Shown in pieces: positions 8,792 to 13,409 of a DNA stretch of 13,409 bases. A model generated the notes under the pieces. It was not told the DNA's origin. It saw only the letters and a list, made by a program, of their open reading frames with translations, and searched no databases. The position numbers and the translations under genes are program-made. This DNA is from Auxenochlorella pyrenoidosa (taxonomy: Eukaryota; Chlorophyta; Trebouxiophyceae; Chlorellales; Chlorellaceae): positions 129,685-143,093 of the forward strand of contig KQ482001.1 in the NCBI GenBank assembly GCA_001430745.1. Reading direction: 5' to 3'. Position 1 is the first letter of the stretch. Each line of letters opens with the position of its first letter.

Positions 8792-9108
8792 GGCAGGCGG
8801 TTCGGGGGCGGGGAAGGGGCAGGGAGGATGGTCGGTGGTGTTGCGCCTCTTCCGTCCGATCAGAGTTTGCTCTGTGGGCATGGCGATCAAACGTTTTGTA
8901 AACCAGAGGCGCGTTGCCCTCGATTTGCTGGAAACCAAAACTGCAGGCACTTTGCCTGCGTGCCGTGAGCCGTGCAAGCCGCGGCCTGTCGAGGCACTTC
9001 ACCTCGCTTGCGGACGGTTGAGTTTATTTCGCTCTTCTCTTCTCCAGATCCTGGTCACGTAGACCTGCTCGCCTGCCCCTTGACGCACCGCACCTAACAG
9101 CAAGAACT
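8792..9108. promoter_or_regulatory. Shared divergent promoter region, lipase / dioxygenase
   Basis: The lipase ATG (8791, minus) and dioxygenase ATG (9109, plus) are separated by 317 bases, which must supply both promoters and 5' UTRs. No clear TATA box is seen. A relatively AT-rich patch around 8885-8945 includes CAAACGTTTTGTAAACC, and a pyrimidine-rich TTTCGCTCTTCTCTTCTCC run near 9028-9046 could serve as an initiator for the plus gene. There is no coding sequence. Confidence 0.5.
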
Positions 9109-12061
9109 ATGCCTGCACCCGCCGAGACCACGCCGGTGGAGGGGTGAGATCCCATATGTTATCATCGTGCAAGCAGGTCGTCCGCGGCCGCCTGGCATCG
9201 GCGCCGGGCCCTCCCGCCGCCTCGGGCGCCGGCGCCAGGCAGCGACCGGTTGTGCTTGCTAAACGCGTCGAGCCCGAGTCGGGCCTGGCATCAACCACCA
9301 GCCCGCTCTTGCTTCCCTCCCCTCCCCGTGCAGCCTGGGCCAGGAACTAGGCAAGCCCGTTGACCACCCCTCAGCCTGGACGGCCGACGACATGAAGCGG
9401 CGGCAGAGCGAGTGGGTGTATGTGCTAACGGCGGAAGATGTGGCAGAGCTGGAGGCGGCGCTGGCGCATGCCGAGGCCACCGGCAAGGCAGTGGAGGTGA
9501 GGCTGTTTGATGCGAGCAGGGCTGGAGGGGGGCGTCAAGCAGGCGAGGACACGGGCACATGGCGTGCTGAGCACCCAGCAGCGCTAGCGCCTTGCATGGC
9601 ACGCCTCCTGGCCCAGCCCTCCGTCCTTGCAGGCCCTCGCTTTGCTTTTTCGCCCCAGCGCCTAGCACCCACCTGCTTTCCACCCCGCCGCACCCGCAGG
9701 ATGTGACCCTGGAGGACTTCCCGCTGCCCAGCCTTGGGCCCAAGCTGCGGGGCCTGCTGCGGGAGGTCACCCATGGCCGCGGCTTCCAGCTGCTGTCGGG
9801 CGTGCCCGTGGACCGCTGGACCCAGCCGCAAAGCATCCTGGCCTACTGGTGAGGCGCGGGCGCGCGCTGTGCCGAGCTGGTGCATGCGACGCGCCGCGGT
9901 GGGACGCATGCTGCGTGCGAACGTGCTGCAGAGCACACACACGCCGCTCGAGCTGCGCTGTGCCAACGGCTGCGTGTGTTTGCGTGCCGCTGCAGGGGCA
10001 TGGGTCTGTACTGGGGCCAAGTGCGGTCCATCAACAAGCAGGGCCACCTGCTGGGACACATCAAGGTGAGGAGGGTCGCGGGGCAGCTGGGGGCCAGGGA
10101 TGGGTCGGGGCGCCAGCGGGAGCCCAGGCCTGTGCCCCAAGGCCCGCCCTGGTTCGCGCTGCTCTCGCCTTCTGCCCGCTCCGAGAGACTGCAGCAGCCC
10201 TGCAGGTGGTATGGCCTGGCCTGCTCGTCCTGCATGCTGCTGAGCCAGCCCGGGCCCCAACCCCCTCCCTGCCCTCTGCAGGACATTGGGCTGGACCCCA
10301 ACCGCCCCGAGACGCGCCTCTATGCCACCTCGGCTGCACAGCCCATCCACAACGTGAGGGCCGGGCCGGGGAGGGAGCGTGGGGCAGCTCCGGAGGGCCG
10401 GGAGCTTGCAGCCGGCAGCTGGGAGGCGGGAACGGCCTTGGCCCGGCTGCAGGAGTGGCATTGCGTGAAAGGAGGACGCCTCTGCTCATGCACCACGCCT
10501 TGAGGTGAGAGCATTACGCTGAAGGCCCCAACTCCCCCACACACACTCCGGGTGCAGGACGGCCCGGCGGATGTTGTCACCCTGCTGTGCCTGACGCCGG
10601 CCAAGGAGGGCGGCGCCTCCCACTGGAGCAGCAGCATCACGTGAGGGGGGGCCAGCGGCCAGGGCCCCAGCACCCGAGCTGCCCTCCACCGTCACTCGCT
10701 GCCTCTGCAATAAGTGGCGGCTTGCGGCCAGGGTGGTCTGCCGGCCGTGCATGATCGTCAGCCGCGTTCCGTCGTGCCCACAACCAGGCATCTCGCAACA
10801 AGCCAGCTCAGCTTGCCACAGCCATCCATCGCTTGCTCCCCCCACCCCCCACCCCTGGCCCCTGGTTGCAGGGTGTACAATGAGATCCTGCGGCGCCGCC
10901 CCGACCTGGTGCCCGTGCTGGCGGGGCCCTGGTACTTTGACCGGGTAAGCTGTGCCCCGAGCAAAGACAGCGTATGACACTGCGCTGCACCACTGACTGC
11001 TGGCCCAGCCCCAGCCGTGTCTACCTACGGTGGGGCCTCTCACACCGCCCGGGCGTACTCCCCTCCCCTCCACCTCGACCCCGCAGAAGGGCGAGATCCC
11101 GCCCGGCAAGAAGCCCTTCTTCGAGATCCCCGTGCTCAACTTCCACAAGGGGTGAGCCGGGGCTGCAGCCGGGGGCTCAGCTGGCGCCGCATGGGCAGGA
11201 CCCCCCCCCCCCCCCGTGCTCTGCCGGACTCCTGCCCGCCCCCGCCGTGCAACGCGCACCCGAGCAGGCCCTTGCTATGAGTGCAACCCATCTCGGCCCA
11301 ACCCCTGAACCCCCCCCCCCCCCCCAGCTACCTCTCGGTCAACTTCTCCTCCAACTACTACATCCTGTCCCAGCGCCACAAGGAGGTGCCGCGCCTCACC
11401 CCCGCGCACCTGGAGGTGGGCCCCCGCAACCCCTAGGCCCACCCGCGCATGCGCGGCCACGCCGCTGTCGGCCTCTGGCTCTGGTTGTGTCGTGTCGCGC
11501 CTTCTACCTGCCAGCTGTGAGTGACGCGGACCACTCCACCCCTGCCGCTGTGCAGGCCATCAAGGTGTTTGAGGAGGTGGCCTGGAGCGACGCGCTGCGC
11601 CTGGACTGGAACCTGCGCCCGGGCGACATCCAGCTGCTGTCCAACCACACCTGCCTGCACAGCCGCGAGGGCTTTGTGGACGACCCCCAGGTGGGGCGGG
11701 AGCACCGGGGCAGAGGGGGCGAGGGGGCGGGGGGCCGGGGTCAGGGGAATGATGCATCTGGGGTCAGGCAGGCCCTGGGAGGGGAAATGCGCGAGAGGGC
11801 ACGTGCCCGTCCCTCTCCCTTTACATGTGGGCCTCTGATCCCTGCCACACCTGTCCCACCCCCACCACTTGTGAACCCCGCCCCCTGCAGGACCCCTCCA
11901 AGCAGCGCCACCTGCTGCGCCTGTGGCTGTCGCCCCCCGAGGAGCGCCCGCTGCCGGATGCCTACCGCGAGATCATGGGCGGCGACCTCACGCCCGGCAG
12001 CCGCGGCGGCATCCTGGCAGCGCGCCCGCTGCATGTGGCGCTGACCGCGCACGCGCAGTGA
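9109..12061 (+). CDS. TauD/TfdA-family Fe(II)/2-oxoglutarate dioxygenase (11 exons)
   Basis: Exons: 9109-9143, 9334-9496, 9700-9848, 9996-10065, 10282-10353, 10558-10640, 10872-10944, 11087-11151, 11328-11415, 11556-11690 and 11891-12061 (1104 nt, 367 residues), all GT-AG with matching phases. The enzyme should use Fe(II), O2 and 2-oxoglutarate to hydroxylate a small substrate. The N-terminal W-T-A-D-D-M-K helix and RGFQLLSGVPVDRW strand are typical of the TauD fold. The metal motif H-x-D is His162-Asn-Asp164 in PIHNDGPADVVTLL, split by the exon 5/6 intron. The distal ligand is probably His301 in NHTCLHSREGF. Arg317 or Arg321 in R-H-L-L-R-L-W-L should hold 2-oxoglutarate. VYNEILRRRPDLV and the FFEIPVLNF segment match clavaminate-synthase-like eukaryotic members. 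No transit peptide or membrane segment is evident, so it is probably cytosolic. The ATG at 9109 has A at -3 and gives an 11-codon first exon plus two bases. Substrate is unknown. Confidence 0.9.
11200..11216. repeat. Poly-C run in intron 8 of the dioxygenase gene
   Basis: A homopolymer of about 14 C residues lies in the 176-base intron between exons 8 and 9. Runs like this are unstable and prone to sequencing length error; the coding frame is unaffected. Confidence 0.7.
11311..11327 (+). repeat. Poly-C acceptor tract of exon 9, dioxygenase gene
   Basis: About 15 consecutive C residues run directly into the CAG acceptor before exon 9 at 11328. The tract stands in for the T-rich pyrimidine tract of a standard acceptor. 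Confidence 0.7.
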
Positions 12062-13118
12062 GCGCGCTGCCGCCGGAGTGTGCAGGCCGCGGCTGAAGGA
12101 GAGGCGTCGTGCACGCGCCGCGCGCCCGCACATACCAGCCGTCGCGAGAGAACCCAACCTGCAAGGTGCCGTGTGTTGAGATGCCAAGCAGGGCCCGCGC
12201 GAGCGGCCCACCAGACAGCACTGTAGTCTTGTGTAGTATGTAGCAGCGCAGCGCAGCACCCGGCCACTGGCCAGGGCCGCCGCTGACCTTTCCACCAATG
12301 TGATTGACCTCGGTATTGGGAGCCATTGCTCTCCCCTTTTGGACTGCCAACGAGATGCCTCTATGCCCTCATGATATGCTTTCTCTCTCCCCCGCCTGCC
12401 TCTTGACTTTCATGCCCACTGCACAGTGATCTGCCATGGACCTGATCTGCAATCGCTGCAGCCTGTAAACCTTGAGCTTACAGGTGCAGAAGAGCATTGA
12501 GGGTGGTATGCATGCACTGGCTGGGTTGAATGCAACCCCCGAGGGGCACAGGCCGCTGCTGCGCTATGTGCTGGTGCTGCTAGCAGTGCGCTTAGTGCCA
12601 GGCCAGAACAGGATGCCGGAGTTTGTGTACGTTCTGCAGCAGCCAAGGGAGGCTGGCAAAGTTGAGGAGCACCCTTGGGACATGCATGCATTCACCCCCT
12701 CAAATGCCGTCTGCCTGCAGCGATGTTCCCGCTCATGTCGGGCGTGGCAGCCCTCCACCAGCAGCTCTACAGCATGAGGCACGTCACATGCAATGTTAAG
12801 CTTGCGCGATGATCCTGGGATTGTGGCCTGGCTTGCGTTGCTTGGGCAGCCTGGCACGGGTGGCGGGCAGTGTGCTGTTGCAGAGAAGCAGGTCGCCAAT
12901 GTGGCGCGCCGCATGAAATAATGGGTTGGGTGTACACGCGGAAAGAGAGGTGAATAGGCATGAGAAACGCATTGCAGTTGGAGCGGGCGCAGGCGGGAGC
13001 GGGGAACGCACAGCGCAGCTGCGGGGGCAGCCAGTCAAGGGCTGGAGTACACGTGTCAAAAGGAGAAGCACTTGGGAGTGTTGGGGGGGCGCGTCGCTCG
13101 TTTCGGCTGCCCTCTGTC
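12062..13118. other. Convergent intergenic region, dioxygenase / S1-protein gene
   Basis: More than a kilobase separates the two stop codons. The left part, to about 12480, fits the dioxygenase 3' UTR and the right part the 3' UTR of the minus-strand S1 gene. A plus-strand open frame at about 12472-12777 has no ATG start in context and no family resemblance. A 164-codon minus-strand frame at 12767-13261 overlaps the S1 exon in the wrong frame. I see no supported gene here. Confidence 0.55.
12462..12484. terminator. Opposed TGTAA poly(A) signals in a palindrome
   Basis: CCTGTAA (12462-12468) and TTACAGG (12478-12484) form a perfect 7-base inverted repeat with a 9-base loop. Each arm carries TGTAA on its own strand. 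The plus-strand copy lies about 400 bases after the dioxygenase stop and the minus-strand copy about 640 bases after the S1-protein stop. It is the only TGTAA I found for either gene in the spacer. Confidence 0.55.
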
Positions 13119-13382
13119 TCAGCTGCCCTGCACGGTGACGTCCAGGGCGCGCGGCGTGTCGGGCTGCTCGGCCTCGCTGCCGCCGGCGCCGTCGCCGCCC
13201 GCGGCGGCCGCCTCAGCGTCGGCCAGCAGCACCGCCTTGCGCGACAGCTTGAACTTGCCATCTGCCGACACCTCGGTCACCATCACGTCCACCAGGTCTC
13301 CCTCCCGGGCCACCGCGGAGATGCTCTGGGTGTAGTCGGTCGACCACTCGGCCACGCGCAGCAGGCCGTCGCGGCGGCCAAC
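13119..13382 (-). CDS. S1-domain RNA-binding protein, last exon (PNPase-like C-terminus)
   Basis: This terminal exon encodes 87 residues and a TGA. Residues 1 to about 53 are the C-terminal part of an S1 OB-fold: V-G-R-R-D-G-L-L at the position of the usual G-R-x-G-L-x-H-x-S-E, then AVAREGDLVDVMVTEV and GKFKLSRKAVLL. The L-S-R-K-A ending is typical of the S1 domain that closes polynucleotide phosphorylase, which degrades RNA 3' to 5' in chloroplasts and mitochondria. The remaining 34 residues are an Ala/Gly/Glu-rich, probably disordered tail. The exon begins after a TGTAG acceptor preceded by a CA-repeat instead of a T-rich tract. There is no in-frame ATG, and the rest of the gene lies beyond the right edge. 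Another S1 protein, such as a ribosomal-S1-like or transcription factor, remains possible. Confidence 0.65.
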   Translation of the reverse strand, partial: VGRRDGLLRVAEWSTDYTQSISAVAREGDLVDVMVTEVSADGKFKLSRKAVLLADAEAAAAGGDGAGGSEAEQPDTPRALDVTVQGS

Positions 13383-13387
13383 CTACA

Positions 13388-13401
13388 TGTGTGTGTGTGT
13401 G
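13388..13401. repeat. (TG)n microsatellite in the S1-gene intron
   Basis: Seven TG units lie on the plus strand, reading as CA repeats on the minus strand directly before the terminal-exon acceptor. Confidence 0.85.
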
Positions 13402-13409
13402 GTGGGGGT

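Noticed and set aside
10974..12044. 356-codon plus-strand open frame
   Set aside because: It passes through several dioxygenase introns and, for much of its length, out of frame with the exons. The frame seems open only because of high GC.
12472..12777. Small plus-strand gene after the dioxygenase
   Set aside because: No ATG start in context, no splice-supported continuation and no recognised motif; it lies in the likely 3' UTR of the opposing gene.
1..13409. Biosynthetic cluster, defence system or mobile element
   Set aside because: The six genes are unrelated housekeeping or metabolic families on mixed strands, with no transposase, reverse transcriptase, terminal repeats, CRISPR spacers or cluster-type enzymes.

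Overview
The window looks like nuclear DNA from a GC-rich green alga, most likely a trebouxiophyte of the Chlorella/Micractinium/Coccomyxa type. The evidence is coding sequence broken into many short exons by GT-AG introns of about 120-410 bases, strong G/C bias at third codon positions, Ala/Gln/Ser-rich plastid-transit-like N-termini, and TGTAA motifs (the chlorophyte poly(A) signal) at the expected distance after several stop codons. The species assignment is inference; there is no marker gene here. No bacterial operon, mobile element, tRNA, rRNA or CRISPR array was seen.

Layout from left to right. (1) Minus strand, cut by the left edge: an early exon of an MFS sugar/inositol transporter (342-202). 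(2) Plus strand, 938-2651, four exons: a plastid-type DUF2358 (NTF2/SnoaL-like fold) protein with a cysteine-rich C-terminus. (3) Minus strand, 5567-3311, seven exons: a small single-C2-domain protein of about 238 residues. (4) Minus strand, 8791-6040, eight exons: a class 3 lipase of about 520 residues with Ser-Asp-His candidates in place. (5) Plus strand, 9109-12061, eleven exons: a TauD/TfdA-family Fe(II)/2-oxoglutarate dioxygenase of about 367 residues. (6) Minus strand, cut by the right edge: the last exon (13382-13119) of an S1-domain RNA-binding protein, most like the C-terminus of polynucleotide phosphorylase.

The genes do not form an obvious pathway. Two pairs are divergent: transporter/DUF2358, and lipase/dioxygenase with only 317 bases between start codons. 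Two pairs are convergent: DUF2358/C2 and dioxygenase/S1 protein. The second convergent pair has opposed TGTAA signals forming one short palindrome at 12462-12484. The lipase and C2 genes are head-to-tail, with only about 100 bases between the lipase poly(A) signal and the C2 start codon.

Exon models were assembled by hand from splice consensus, phase agreement and family-like sequence. Four models (DUF2358, C2, lipase, dioxygenase) keep an open frame with matching phases from ATG to stop. The lipase does so only if a 37-base intron is accepted. I did not find a convincing undescribed system. The points most worth a second look are the tiny intron or frameshift in the lipase, its possible retained-intron isoform, the bidirectional poly(A) palindrome, and the C-x-C-x-x-C tail on the DUF2358 protein.
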